Positions 21,327 to 33,128 are shown, counted from the first letter of the stretch. The stretch: DNA of 64,000 nucleotides from Nannochloris sp. 'desiccata' (GCA_019044685.2 JAGTXX020000015.1:1612001-1676000), one strand, 5' to 3'. Translations and numbers: made by a program. Notes: generated from the letters alone by a model not told the origin.

Positions 21327-22564
21327 ATGGCAGTGCGGTGCGGAAGCAAAACATTAACTGCCATTTCCTTCAATCAAGATGGATCTTGTGTTGTCGCATG
21401 TACACACAAAGGAATCAAGATATTTAGTACCGAGAGCTATGAAATAGTCCGAGACTTAGGATTGGGTCCAACAAAGTAAGCTGAATTAACCCTAGTTCTT
21501 CAGAATATTTTTCAGCTTTGCATACCCCGTCGCCGCCATCACTAATTTGTTACCCCTATTATTACAGCATCGCAGCTATGCTGTACTGCACTGGCTTTCT
21601 AGCGTTCACAGGAACCGGTGAAAAGTCCTCCCCTAGGCAGATTACCCTCTACAACAGCGTCACACGATCGGTAATACGGAATCACCAACTCCCAACCACT
21701 GTCCTTAATCTCCAACTAAACCGTCAGTACATGGCTGCGGTTTTAGAACAGAAGACCATTATTTATACTATTGGTGAAAACGTAGATCTGTTGTGCAGTA
21801 TACCGACACCTCCAAACCCTAGAGGAGTTGCTGCTCTCTCCTTAACACCTCCATCGCCGCGTTCCTCACCTCTCTCACCGTCTTCTTCCTCGCCTAACAA
21901 AGTTCTTTTAGCAATTCCTGGAGATCAGTCAAAGGGGATAATTCACGTACATGATATCTCACAGAAAGGAGAAGGCAGTGTGTTAGAAATTGATGCACAC
22001 CAAACACCATTAGGGTTACTAGTTTGGAGCTTAGACGGCACGATGCTCGCCTCTGCCAGTGTTAAAGGGACTGTGATCAGAATATTTGACGCACTACAAG
22101 GAACTAAATTGTTTACTTTACGTAGAGGGACTAAACCTGCACGTATAACAAGCATGGCATTCTCATCACCGAGAAAAGATAGCCCAACGTTGCTGTGTGT
22201 GGCATCTGAAAGAGGAAATGTTCATATTTTCAGATTGACGGATACGTCGGCAAGACATCCTGCAAGGTCTGTAGCTAGAACGATGTTCTTGGCAATAGCA
22301 CACAAGACTCCAACATGTTCTGGAGATAGAATAGCAAAAATAGAGCTGCCGTGTAAGCTAGGAACAGCGGCAGTGTGCACTTTTCGGTCTTTGCCAAAAA
22401 GTGAGGTGGCGGTGGAGGGTGGGAATAAGAATAAAGAGGAACAGGAAGAATTAAAAATCCAGGTTGCTACCAGCGAAGGGATTTGTTATCAGTATTCCAT
22501 TACAGATGTTACAGGCAAGGGTGCAGCCCAGACTTCTCTGGAAGGCCAATGGGTGTTTGCCTAA
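21327..22564 (+). CDS. PROPPIN/WIPI family autophagy protein (ATG18-like)
   Basis: Exons 21327-21475 and 21568-22564 encode 381 residues forming a seven-bladed propeller. Typical are the N-terminal ISFNQDG...CTHKGIKIFSTE, NIAAMLYCTGFLAF, LLVWSLDGTMLASASVKGT and IRIFDALQG, followed by TLRRGTKPARITSMAFS. The phosphoinositide-binding FRRG motif of the family is LRRG here: both Arg, which contact PtdIns3P/PtdIns(3,5)P2, are kept. ATG18 proteins bring ATG2 to the growing autophagosome. A ~25-residue Ser/Pro loop interrupts a blade. The downstream gene starts only 113 nt after the stop. TGTAA at 22641-22645. Confidence 0.88.
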
Positions 22565-22677
22565 TAATGCAAACTTTGCCGCTGTGGGCGCCAAGGGCAG
22601 GGGGATGGTTGTTTATTTGAATGAATCCAAATCACATAGATGTAAAGAATAATAACTTAATATCAACATTAGCAAAT

Positions 22678-23678
22678 ATGAGTGCCCTGTATAGGCTGGG
22701 CTTTCTTGTGCGCGAAGCTGGAGTCGCACTTGATAAATTAGGATGTATGCTCCAGGGAAATTTCGCTTTCAGAGAGCAGTGTAAGTGATCACTTGATATT
22801 GTAGCGTATGCTTAAACCGCTAGGCAACTTGATCATCTAAGACATTGTATCTGCATTCGTTTTTTACAGTGAATAGAAGCCGAAATCTTATGAACCTGGG
22901 TTCTAGGCAACCAATTCTCGGTAAAGATGTTTTTGTTGCATCAAATGCAGTAGTTGTTGGCGATGTACAGTTAGGACATCAGAGCTCAGTCTACATGGGC
23001 GCTGTCCTGCGAGGTAATGCAATGTTCTTTTTAAGCTCTTGAACAAGTTTATCACTTTTGTATTCAGCAACGTTGACGAAGCACTGTGATATCTGACTTG
23101 TATGTTTTTCTCAATCAACTGCAGGTGATGGTGGTAAAATTAACGTTGGTGAGCAGACCAACATCCAGGACGGCACTGTGATCAGCACAGGGGCAAATTC
23201 AATTGACGGCCATGCTGCAGACACAAGCATTGGCTCCAAGGTAACTATTGGACACCAAGTAAGCTTGCACGGATGCACAATTGAGGATGAAGCGTTAATT
23301 GGCATGGGGGCAACGATCAACGGAGCCAAAATCGAGAGGGGCAGCATGGTAGCTGCAGGAGCGGTGGTTGCTCATGGCACTGTCGTGCCAGCTTCTGAGA
23401 TCTGGGGAGGGAATCCTGCACGTCATTTACGCAGTCTTAAACCTGAGGAAGCTAAATTCTTGTCTGGTGAGTTAAAGAAAGAGAAAATAATTAAATTAAT
23501 TGAGAAGATAAATTTAGAAAATTAAAAGTTACATTGACCTAACTCCTACCGTTAATTTATTTTTTCTGTGTTTACGTTTGCAGAATCTGCTGCTCATTAC
23601 GTTAACGTCAGTGCAGAGCATCTTAAGGATGCCAAACTTAGTTTAATTGACATTGCGAAGCAAAAGGGGCTTGCATAA
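22678..23678 (+). CDS. Gamma-carbonic-anhydrase-like protein (mitochondrial complex I domain)
   Basis: Exons 22678-22780, 22870-23013, 23125-23466 and 23584-23678 join to 227 residues. The short helix (REAGVALDKLGCMLQG) and the left-handed beta-helix with hexapeptide repeats (GKDVFVASNAVVVGDVQLG, NIQDGTVI, VTIGHQVSLHGCTIEDEAL, GMGATI, GGNPARHLR) match the gamma-CA subunits attached to plant and algal complex I. Two zinc-ligand His are present (GH and LHG), but the first, in the TLVH segment of plant enzymes, is Ser (TVIS). The site is therefore probably not a full zinc centre and the role may be structural, as for gamma-CA-like subunits. TGTAA at 23742-23746. Confidence 0.88.
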
Positions 23679-24251
23679 ATTGTTGTTCCTTGTTTCTTTC
23701 TCTTTTGCTATTTTGATTTGTTTGCCTCTCTTACTGCTCTTTGTAATATCTAACTGTTCTCATTTCTTTATTCATTGGAAGCATTAAAAGCCTTCCCAAA
23801 AGACCAAATTATCAAGTTCAAGAGGTGCCAAGAACTCCATACTTACTAGAGAGCTAGACTGAGAGCTAGAAGGCTGCCCTTGCTGTTGAGGCATACCCTA
23901 CATTTCCACTCCCTCCTAGACCTTTTTTTTTTTTTCCACTCCCGGAAGCCAAATTATGAAATACCCTACATACCCTAATACCCTACATACCTACACACCC
24001 TACATACCCTACATACAAAATATGCCCTAATACACTACAAAATATACCCTAATACCCTACATAGAAAATATGTAGCCCCGCAGGCGGGAGTGGAAAATTT
24101 GCTACGAGGGAGTGGAAAAATATGCTGCGTTGAGGCGTTCCAACTGAATCTCTCTCTACATACATCTAACTCTCCACAACATAGCAAATTTATTATCTTT
24201 AGGATAAATTTATTTGCATATACGTATAGTCTACGTTTAGACAGGTTCAAT
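23679..24251. other. Intergenic with degenerate ACCCTA minisatellite
   Basis: Between gamma-CA and the golgin gene. The first 260 bp are AT-rich 3' sequence; the repeat is listed separately. The pieces GGGAGTGGAAAA and TTTTCCACTCCC flank it (inverted copies near 23932-23942 and 24088-24120). Confidence 0.5.
23955..24068 (+). repeat. Minisatellite of ATACCCTACAT / ATACCCTAAT units
   Basis: About ten imperfect 9-13-nt copies of ACCCTA-centred units are spaced by short AT stretches, flanked by the inverted pieces TTCCACTCCC (left) and GGGAGTGGAA (right). It looks like a small repeat element rather than a telomere remnant, as the unit length is irregular. Confidence 0.7.
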
Positions 24252-26556
24252 ATGCTTGGGAAGATAGCTAATCTGCGTGATTCCGTGTCGCAAAATGTCA
24301 AAGATTTAGCCAAGGATGCCTTGAGTGAGGCAAAGGACGCTCTTCGCGAGGTACAATATCATTACATGCTATCTCACAAATACGAACAAATAGCCTGATG
24401 TTCGCTTAGTAACAAAATTTTTCCTCATTTACCAATTTCACCTCATCTCCACCCTGCCGCTCTGACGATACCCCTTCGTTCTTTTTTATGCGCAGGGTCA
24501 AGCACTGGCCAGAGCAGCAGCAAAATCTCGTGAACAATCATCACAGCAGGATATTAGCTGGGACGTTGGTGGGTTTTCAGTTGCTGATCCTGGCGGAATT
24601 GAAGGCAAATTTGGGCAAGCGGACGCACAAGCCGCTCTGAATGATGCTTCTGAGATAGAAGAAATGTTACTGCAGCTCAAAGTCGCGTCCACTAGTGCTG
24701 CTGATAGTGTAGAAGGTCAAGAAAAGCATGAAGAAGGGAGAACAGATCGGCTACAAGAGGAACCTCAAGAGGAGGACATGAAGGAAGAAAATGTCGTCAC
24801 AAAAGCTGGAAAGAAGAAAGGCAAAAAAGCTTCAGCTAAGAAGAAAGCAGCATCAACACCAAAGCCATCAGTTGACAACCCAGCACCTACTACTGCTCCT
24901 CTAGCTACCGCTTCGACCACCCTTACCGCTGCCACCGACATAGAAGCGGACCCATCATTGCATATTCTGGTCCCTCAGTTAGAGACCCGTCTCCACGCTC
25001 TACAAGCAAAAATAGTCTCTATGGAAGGGTCTCGAGAGACTCTCGCTGCCTCTAAAGCCAAATCTGAAGATGAATTACGAGAATCCCGCGTTACAATTGA
25101 ACTCGTCACAGCAGAAAGACAGAAACTAGCATCACAAGTGGAAGTTCAACAGAAGAAAATCGCTGCAACAGAAAAGCTAGCCAAAGAAAAAGACGCTGCT
25201 TTGAAAGCAGAAAAACTACGTGTAGAGGAATTGGAAAGAAAAGTGATAGACTCTGAAACAGTAAGGGCAAGTAACAAAGAGCAAGAAGACGTCGAAACGA
25301 GGTGGAAGGCAAAAGTAGCGACGCTTACGAGCGAAACTGAAGTACTGAAAAACGAGCTGGAAACCGCAGTCCAAGCTACAACAGAAGCGAGAAAAGCACA
25401 AAAAACTGCTGAAACAGCACGTGTAGAAGCTGAAAAGGGAGAATCTGCAGCAGAACAACGTGCGATTGCAGCAATAAACGAAGCAGCGCACCTACGAGCG
25501 ACAAGTACTCAAGCTCAAGATCAGAGTGAACAGCTTATAAGAGATAACGAACGTCGGTCAAAGACATTCAACGCAGCAGTCGAAGTACAAGTACAAAGAT
25601 TCAGGACAATTTTGGAGGAAGAACGTGATACAGCGCTTGCAAGAGTAGAAGAAGCCCACGAAGACAATAGAAACTTACAACAAAGAGTGAGCGAAATGAC
25701 CGATGCACTGCAAAAAGTGAAAGAATCTTCAGAAGAGCATGCTGTAGCTGTGATGGTAGAAAAGAATCGTGTTGAAGAGTATGAAGAAGTGGTAGGAACG
25801 ATGCAGGGGCAAGTAGCTGCAGCTGTTAAAGCCTCGCAAAATGCAGAAACTGAATTAAAAAATCGGCAAGCTCAGTGGGAAGAAGAAAGCGAGTCTCTGA
25901 AAAATAAGGTCGCAATGCTAGAAAATGAGCTTAAAATCGCAGTTGATAAAGCCCAAAAAGCTGAATTTAGTGTTGCAACGCTACGTACAGAGGCTGAACA
26001 GTGGCGAGCAGCTGCACAGCAAGTAGTAGAAGCACAGGCAGCAGTTTCAACGGCAAGAAATGACGCTGAAGCAGCAACGGCAGAGATTACAGCTCTGAAA
26101 ATACAATTAGCACACCTTCAACGTGAGCTTGAAGATTCTAAGAATGCCAATAAATATGCAGGAGGTAGCGATTTTGGTACTGCTCCTAGTATTGCTGCTG
26201 CTGCTGCTTCTGCTCTTCCTCCTGACGTCATCGGGACTCCCTCTGAGGCCAAAGTTGAAAAAGGTTTACCTGGCGCTTCCGGTTCTTTAAAAAGAGAATC
26301 TACCAGGAATGGTCTCTCAGGGTTTGATTTAGAGTCACTAAAACGAACACCCTTGCTCTCAGGACATAGTAAAACGGCAGGAACAGGGACGGAGCAGAGG
26401 AGATCCTCTTTGCCATTTGGTTCAACAAAACAAGTTGCCTGGATATACATGGCGTTGGTGCACGTTTTGCTGTTAGTAGCAATGGGGAGAGCTTCGCATG
26501 CACACCTGGCGTGCGAGCATTTGCATTTACGAGCTGTGGAAGGAGGTTTGCCATGA
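24252..26556 (+). CDS. Tail-anchored golgin-like coiled-coil protein
   Basis: Exons 24252-24350 and 24496-26556 encode 719 residues. The N-terminus (MLGKIANLRDSVSQNVKDL) is amphipathic, followed by a Lys-rich segment (KKKGKKASAKKK), then about 350 residues of Glu/Lys/Ala coiled coil (about residues 175-540), a Ser/Pro linker, and one membrane segment near the C-terminus (VAWIYMALVHVLLLVAMG) with ~25 luminal residues. The Tyr and His inside the anchor recall CASP and golgin-84. Such proteins tether vesicles at the Golgi. The assignment is by architecture; coiled coils hide homology. Confidence 0.7.
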
Positions 26557-26822
26557 TAATAATTTTCAAGGCGTTTTGCCTTCAAGTTTTGCTCTCGATC
26601 GATCTCGATCTCAACTCTCTCAACAATATTTCGGTTTCCAAGCCACCTGTTTACTTATTGTTCAATATTTACTCAAATCCTCGGCATTGAACTTATCAAG
26701 AGATTTTTGAATATTTAATTTATTACGTTACAAGTGCCGCAGAGTTGCAATATCAACAAAAAGCCATTGTTAATAACTGTGATTATTTAAAGATTAATCA
26801 GGAAAAGTCTCCGGTCGCCAAA

Positions 26823-29759
26823 ATGGAGGGCTCAGGCCCCAGCCGCGAGTTCTCTTTTGCACTGAACACTTCTTTAGCACGCTCTGGAATAGATGCACGC
26901 GATTATGACACACCGCGGGAAGGAGATGATGCTGGAAGCCCGCTTGCAGTCGGCCTGCCAGCACCAGCGTCCCCAAATAGCGTGCGGAAAAAGACAAAAT
27001 CTAGAGCTGGGAAAGCTCTCAACCGCCATGATTCTCTCAAGGAATCAAAGGCAAGTATTTAAAACTTGGGATCACTCAATTATATTCATATCTTCTAATT
27101 CAGCAAAGCTTTAACTTAGTACTAACTTTTAATTATATTTGTCTTACAGGTGTTACTAGTCACAGGAATGAGGAGGTCAGAGAGCGTCATCCAGCCTGAT
27201 TTATTCCAATATCACAACCATTTCGAATTCTTAGGCCTCATTGGCAAAACTAAAGTGAGTGAAGTATTCCGTGTGCGTCACCGTCAAACCAAAGAAATCT
27301 TCGCAGTAAAACGCTCTCGACGAGGATTCCGCACAAAATTACAGCGAGAACGTTGTCTCCGCGAGATCAAAGCAGTCTCTGCTCTCCCCGCTCACCCAAA
27401 TATCGTCGGCCAGTATCGAGCATGGCAAGAAGGCGGCCATTTCTACATCCAAATGGACTATTGCGAGGGAGGTAGTTTAAACCAAATCCTGTACCCTGCT
27501 GCTGGTCCTAGCCCGCTTAGCACAGAACAACTTTGGGCCGTCGCCATCCAAGTTGCCAGCGGATTAGATTTCCTCCATTCCCACGATGTACTTCACTTGG
27601 ATATAAAACCAGAGAACGTGTACCGCAATTTAGATAATGATGGCGATCCTGGCCCATGGAGAATTGGTGATTTCGGTCTTGCTGTCGCTAAAGAAAGTAA
27701 AGACTGGGATGAAGGTGACGGTGATTATGTTGCACCAGAATTATTAAAAAATTGTGAGCAGCCCACCCCTGCTGCAGATGTATTTAGTCTTGGTGCAACG
27801 TTATACGAATGTGCTACAGGAGAAAAATTGCCTAGAAAAGAAAGTGCAGCGGATGCAGCCGAAGTGGAATTGCCGGGCCGGCCTGAAAGTTTTGTTTTAA
27901 TGATACGAGCCATGCTGCTTACTGAACCGACTGAAAGACCCTTAGCAGAACAGATTGTAGCATATGCAACAGCATATTATCAAGAATTAGAGGCAATGCA
28001 ACCTGCACACGTGACTCCCGAAGCGGCTATTAATGGAGGAGTTCAAGAGGGAGGGCCCTTTTCTTTTGCTGGTGGTGGTGCTCCAGCTGGTGCTGGTAAA
28101 CAAGGTACTACTCCCAACCAGCTGCTTGCCCAACACAACACAGAAGTTGGTGACAATAACAATACTGGAGGTGGTCCTCACGGATTAAGATGGGTGCCTT
28201 CTTTATCTCCGTTAATTTCGGATGGCAACTTAACCCCTGGTGCTGCTGCTGGATTAATTGGCTTGACACCCCCCACAGCAGGAGCTGTTACTGTTGCCGA
28301 CACCGCTGCGGTCGTGGCCAACAATGTAGCTGCAGCAGAGCAACAACAACAACAACCAAATAATAATACTGATATTTATCTTCGGACACGTCCTCCTCCA
28401 CTCTCCCTTCCACCCCATCAGCTCTCCCAGCAAACCCTAAACGCTAATCAGAGCAATACCAACCGCACTGTGGAATCAAACCCCAATAGTTTTAGAATTC
28501 ATCGACGAGATCTTATATCACCTGATGGAAATGGGGGTGGTAGTTGTGAATTTATGGGGTCTGCCTCAGAATCTGAGCCGTATAGTTTTAGTTGCGATTG
28601 TGATACTGGATCAGCTTCGGATTTAGATTTCCCAGATACCATCACTGCTGCAGCCGGAGGCGGTAATGGTGGTGGCGTGAACGGTAGCAATTCTGGTGGA
28701 ATGAATTCTTTTCCGTTACTTAATGCCCGTCGATTAAGCGGAATGTCTCTTGCATGGGAAATGCACACATCCCCAGATTGGCAGGGTAGACGCCCACCAA
28801 GTCGGTCGTCAACACCTCCTGTTCGGTATAATAATGGACTTGGTGGTGATGGTTACAGTCTTGGGCGTGATAGAATGGTTTCTCCAAATGGGGATATAGA
28901 TGCCGATGGTCTTGATCATCCTAGTAATCCTAGTAGTGCGCCACAATCTGTGGAAAGTAGTCCTTCTGGATCATGCCCTGTCAGTTCTAGAAGCTGTGCT
29001 GCTCCGGGTGGTGGTGGTGGCGGTGGTGCGCCGTCAGCTCTTCCGCGATTTCCAACGCTTGATGGCCTTAGTCTGAATTTACCACAAGATGTGGGTCCGT
29101 TGAGTGCACGTGATAGAGTATCGGCAAAAAATACACCACGGTATCCAAGCCCTTTTGAAGGCTCTGCCCTCGTAGCTGCTGTTGCTGCTGGAAACACGAC
29201 TAGTGCAAGTGCCCTAGCGCTTCCCCCTCCCAAGAAGCCTCTAGGAGGCTCCACTGCTGTGGTTCCTCCATTAATACTCCCTTCTATAGCCAATAATTCT
29301 CTCCGTAGGAAACGTCAACACAGCTCCCGTAGACCTCTCGTCCATGCTCTAAAAGAAAATGGCACTGGCACTGGCTGTGACAATAGCGGTATGCCATCTG
29401 CTCGCAGCGTTGATCTGTGCTCTTCCCGTAGTCTTCAAGAACTGATGCCTGTGAGGAAAGGAGCACGTCGAGGTGGAACTTTCCACCCAGATAGTATTCC
29501 TGTTGATTGCACTGTTGACACTGGTGGTGGTGGTGGTGGTGTTATTATAGGGATTGTAGGTGACGAAGCACAGCCAATCAGTGGGCATTCGACTCAGAGA
29601 AGTCCACGTGACCCACCGTCTGCCAGGCTGGCAGATATGACCTTGTCCGCTACTGCTGCTGCTGGCGGGATTATTGGCGGTGTCCCTTGTATTAGTGCAG
29701 CAGCTGCTGCTGCAGATAGGATGAATACTATGACTTTAAATGACACAAACAAAAAATAA
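26823..29759 (+). CDS. Wee1-like protein kinase with long C-terminal tail
   Basis: Exons 26823-27050 and 27150-29759 give 945 residues. The kinase domain lies near residues 100-360: IFAVKRSRRG (VAIK Lys), HPNIVGQYRAWQEGGHFYIQ, YCEGGSLNQIL, LHLDIKPENVY (catalytic loop), GDFGLA and EGDGDYVAPELL, the pattern of Wee1-type kinases that phosphorylate and restrain CDKs. The Gly-rich loop is poor (LIGKTKVSEVF). About 580 Gly/Asn/Ser/Pro-rich residues follow the kinase, whereas in Wee1 the kinase is normally C-terminal. Intron 1 probably uses a GC donor (TCAAAG|GCAAGT); a weaker GT/AG pair with an acceptor 15 nt further on also keeps frame. Confidence 0.8.
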
Positions 29760-29993
29760 CGCACGTTGAAAAATAGTATAAAAAAAACTGGCAGTTGACT
29801 CTCCCTCCGGTTGATCGATTTATTTTCCCTTTTTTTTTTTTTGACCTTCTTCGATCTTTCCAAAGCTGGTAGATTTTTTCCACACCAGTTTTTACACATA
29901 ATATACCAGTTGACTATAGTCTTAGATCGATTCCTCACTTATTGTAAATCTCTCAATTGATGAATAAGCTGTTTTAGCAAATTACCTCTACCC

Positions 29994-30720
29994 CTACCAC
30001 CAGCTCTCGTCAGCGTTTTTGGAAGAAAGCGAGGATGCACTGCTGCTAGTCATGGCTAATACCCTCCCTTTAGGGAGACCAGATTCTACCGCTCCCCAAC
30101 GAGAGAATGGGTAGCATATCCATATAGCACGTCCCTTGAGTAATGCCAGTGGTATAGGCCCATATTGAGTTCTTGAATCATCACTAAGATTAAAATTTTC
30201 TTCAGAGGCGTTGTTGGTGTTGTTATCGCCCTCGACCCAACAGTGGCCTTTTGGGATTCGTTCTATTTTCGATGAGTTTGGAATAGAGATCCAGTCACCT
30301 TCTAAGCCGATGATGCGTTTAATTAGTGTCTCGTTGGGGTGGGTAGGAGACCTGAAAGGAATTTAAAAATATATATAAATCTAAACCGGTGGCGGAGAAT
30401 AGGTCCGTAATCTTTGTGGAATAAAGTTAGCACTCACCTAAATAGGACGACATCTCCTCTATGATATTTATATAATCTGCAAGAAATAAAAATTCTTAAT
30501 CGTCTGCAGAAGAGATTTTACAGTAAAGAGAGCTGCAAGTGTTCCTAAACACTTGCCTAAAAGACAACCGCTCTGCCAAGATCAAGTCTTCTGAGCTAAA
30601 GCCAGGTGGGTTCAGGGCTGGCATCATGCTTGGTCCGACACATCGGTGAAAGCCAGCAACTATATCAGTAAATGCAAAACCCACAGGGAGCCACATTACC
30701 GTTCTTCGGAAAAATGACAT
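29994..30720 (-). CDS. Mitochondrial inner membrane peptidase subunit 2 (IMP2-type signal peptidase)
   Basis: Exons 30557-30720, 30438-30476 and 29994-30351 encode 186 residues. An N-terminal membrane segment is followed by VGPSMMPALNPPG with the catalytic Ser31, then HRGDVVLFRSP and TLIKRIIGLEGDW with the general-base Lys79, and GHCWVEGDN...YGPIPLALLKGRA, the closing box of IMP/LepB peptidases. IMP2 cleaves sorting signals of intermembrane-space proteins. Only the GC donor TTTTAG|GCAAGT for intron 1 gives the conserved joined frame; the nearby GT leads to an immediate stop. Convergent with the Wee1 gene. Confidence 0.88.
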
Positions 30721-30931
30721 CTTGAGAACAGATCAAATTACCCCTTCGATTACTATAGAGTTGTAATCATATTAGAATATATGAAGTGCGTATTGTTACA
30801 AATCTTATGTATTTATTAAAATGGGTTGAATCACAGCTAAGGCTTAGCTAAATTTCATCTAAATTCTCTAAACCGTCCGACACCATGACGTCGGGCAAGC
30901 AACTTTTGCAATGATAGAACTACATTTTGCT

Positions 30932-31877
30932 TTACATTGTGGACACATGGTCCTTTTTAACTAAATCAGCTAGAGATTGCAATGTCGCACCAGTTGCATT
31001 CCCTTTCTTTTTCATTCTATATGCTTCTATCACTTCGACTCTCTCTGCTTCTTTTACCGCCTTTTGAGCATGTTCTCGAGACCCTGCTCCTGCTGCCTGT
31101 TGTTTTCTCGCGTTATTCATTTGCCTTGCAAATATTTCGTTGCATCTATCAGAATTCGTTCTTCCATCTTCCTTCCAATGTTTTCTCTTCAAATTAACTT
31201 GCATGGGAGCAGAGGCTTGCTCTGCAAATTTGGGCTTTGTAGCTAAAGCGGTTCTTCTTAATCTCAACTCTGGATCGCTTTCTTCACCACTATCGCTGCC
31301 CGCTGTGGAAGATATATACTTGCCCTTCTTTCTAAGTTTCTTTTTATTCAGGAAGTTCTTTTTGCGAGCTTTCAAGGAAGGTTTTTGTGGGCCGGTGAGT
31401 AGAGGAAGTGCATTGTCAGGACCTCTCTTTTTATTAGGCATACCCGGCTGCTGTTCATGGAGCTGTTTGCCGTCTTCAGCTGTTACATCAGCTATTTCGT
31501 CTCCTTTATTTTCACTTAATGGTTTATTTCTCACATCCTCGGGGTTGCTATCAGATTTCTTTTGCGGCTGAAAGCTGGGAGGCGGCGGCTTACCCTCTGC
31601 TGCTGCTTTGAGCTGTAGCATCTTTCTCAAACTGGCAGGCATATTGTCTGGGTTGGTTTTCTTCTTTGAGTTCTTTTTGCCGCGGTCAAGCAGCACAGCA
31701 GGGTCGAGATGCTGCAAAAAAATTAAAAGATTGCATGCCAGTGAGTTTAAACAAAAGTTTTAGTAAGAGAAAGGGCTGGATACATATCTCTGCAAGCATA
31801 AGACTATTTACCTTTTTCTCCGCTTGGGCGCGAAGAGCGCGATTCTCGCGTTTACGCTTGGCATCTCCTCGTGCCAT
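30932..31877 (-). CDS. Basic nuclear-type protein, possibly CCDC137-like
   Basis: Exons 31812-31877 and 30932-31711 give 281 residues. It begins MARGDAKRKRENRALRAQAE and is rich in Lys/Arg (KARKKNFLNKKKLRKKG) with one acidic patch (DSGEESDPE). The segment NMPASLRKMLQLKAAAEGK resembles the short conserved helix of CCDC137, and the end is a basic helix (VIEAYRMKKKG). These features suggest a nucleolar or nuclear RNA-associated protein, but no catalytic domain is visible and the family is a guess. Start is the first ATG of the frame. Confidence 0.55.
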
Positions 31878-32103
31878 TACCTAGATTATTTTTATTTAGG
31901 ATTTGAATCTATAAGCAATTTGTTTGTATGACGCTGGTTATGTGCTTTATACTTGAATAAACTAGGTATTTAGACATGTTTGAATTAATAATGGAAACAT
32001 ACAAGCTCTGAAAAGCAGTTTAAAGAGAGAAAAAGAAGCCGTGTCCGCTTTTGCCATCTTTTTCCACCCTTCCCTCCAGCCAGCTCACAGATTTCATTTC
32101 CGA

Positions 32104-32820
32104 TCATTCAAAGTCCAAGCAGCACTGAACTTCACACCGCTCACAATACAACAATACCAACCCTATACTGTACAAATCATCACTAAATGCATCAGTTTCT
32201 AACTGCCCCACATATTTCATCTGCCGGTCACAGCACAAACATCTTGGAAATAACTCGTCAAGCATTGCTCCAGGGTCTCCACCTAAAAAGACAGCCGGGG
32301 ACTCTCTAAAACCCGCTTCATCATCACTATCTGTCTCTCCTGGGAGCCATTCTTGGAATTCTACAAAGCCTGGAGAGATTGGCTGGGCGTCTAGCTCTTC
32401 GGGGGGGTGAGGTGGTTCTATGGGGAGCGATGCATCTATATGAGGTAGTCTACCGTGCTCTTTGGTGCCTAGAAAAATGAGCTGTTGTAAGGGTTTGATT
32501 TTGAAAAAGGCTGCATGGTAAAAAGAGTGAAATCAGTCGGAGAGCGGCAGAAGCTTAGAATCAATAATCAAGTTACTCCACTTACTTCCTCCTGTATTGA
32601 GGGGGCCATAAATGAAGTGGAGAGTTATATCATCCCAGGAATTGCATATTACTGCTCCAGGGAATTGGAGGATAGGGTGAAAGACGGCATGACAGGACGG
32701 TTGCTCGGCAAAAATAGATGCCGCTGTTTGCCCGACTATAGCGCTTGATGATCTAAGCCCAAAATATCCTTTCCTACGTTTTAAAGGTTCATCTTCATAA
32801 TGTGGAATAGGCACACCCAT
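32104..32820 (-). CDS. Unknown protein with C-terminal CxxC pair
   Basis: Exons 32586-32820 and 32510-32104 join across a 75-nt intron to 213 residues. The N-terminal part (RKGYFGLRSSS...FHPILQFPGAVICNSW) looks like a compact globular fold, the middle is acidic/Pro-rich, and the C-terminus has CLCCDRQMKYVGQL and YCERCEVQCC, which could bind a metal. The CxxCxxxMxxxGQ spacing recalls YwqG/DUF1963 and PDCD2 proteins, without enough match to claim either. The joined frame and conserved-looking Cys pairs support a real gene. Confidence 0.55.
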
Positions 32821-33128
32821 TGCTTACTGACCAACTTTATAATAACGAGTGAGTTGAAGAAAATACGCTGTTTAGGTTTAACGTTTTGAAGGTTTAAAAA
32901 TTGTGATTTGAATCTAAAATTGCCTCGACGGGTCTCGTGATAGCTTTAAAGGCTCTTAGTGGTATTTGGCAAATTGATATTAACTAGATTTGACAGCCGA
33001 CCGGGACAGATATATATCACGTTTCTGTTCACAGCAGTTCAGCCAAACCACGGTGCTTTGTTCGAAATTGTAAGCAAGAGACCCTATTTGCATTCTCAAT
33101 AAATTTCTAAAATCATACAATTTTTGTC
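32821..33128. promoter_or_regulatory. Divergent upstream region
   Basis: These 308 bp are shared by the unknown CxxC gene (minus) and the asparaginase (plus). No motif is recognised. Confidence 0.35.

Noticed and set aside
23955..24068. Interstitial telomere repeat
   Set aside because: ACCCTA cores are present, but the unit length varies and AT spacers interrupt them, unlike TTTAGGG or TTAGGG arrays.
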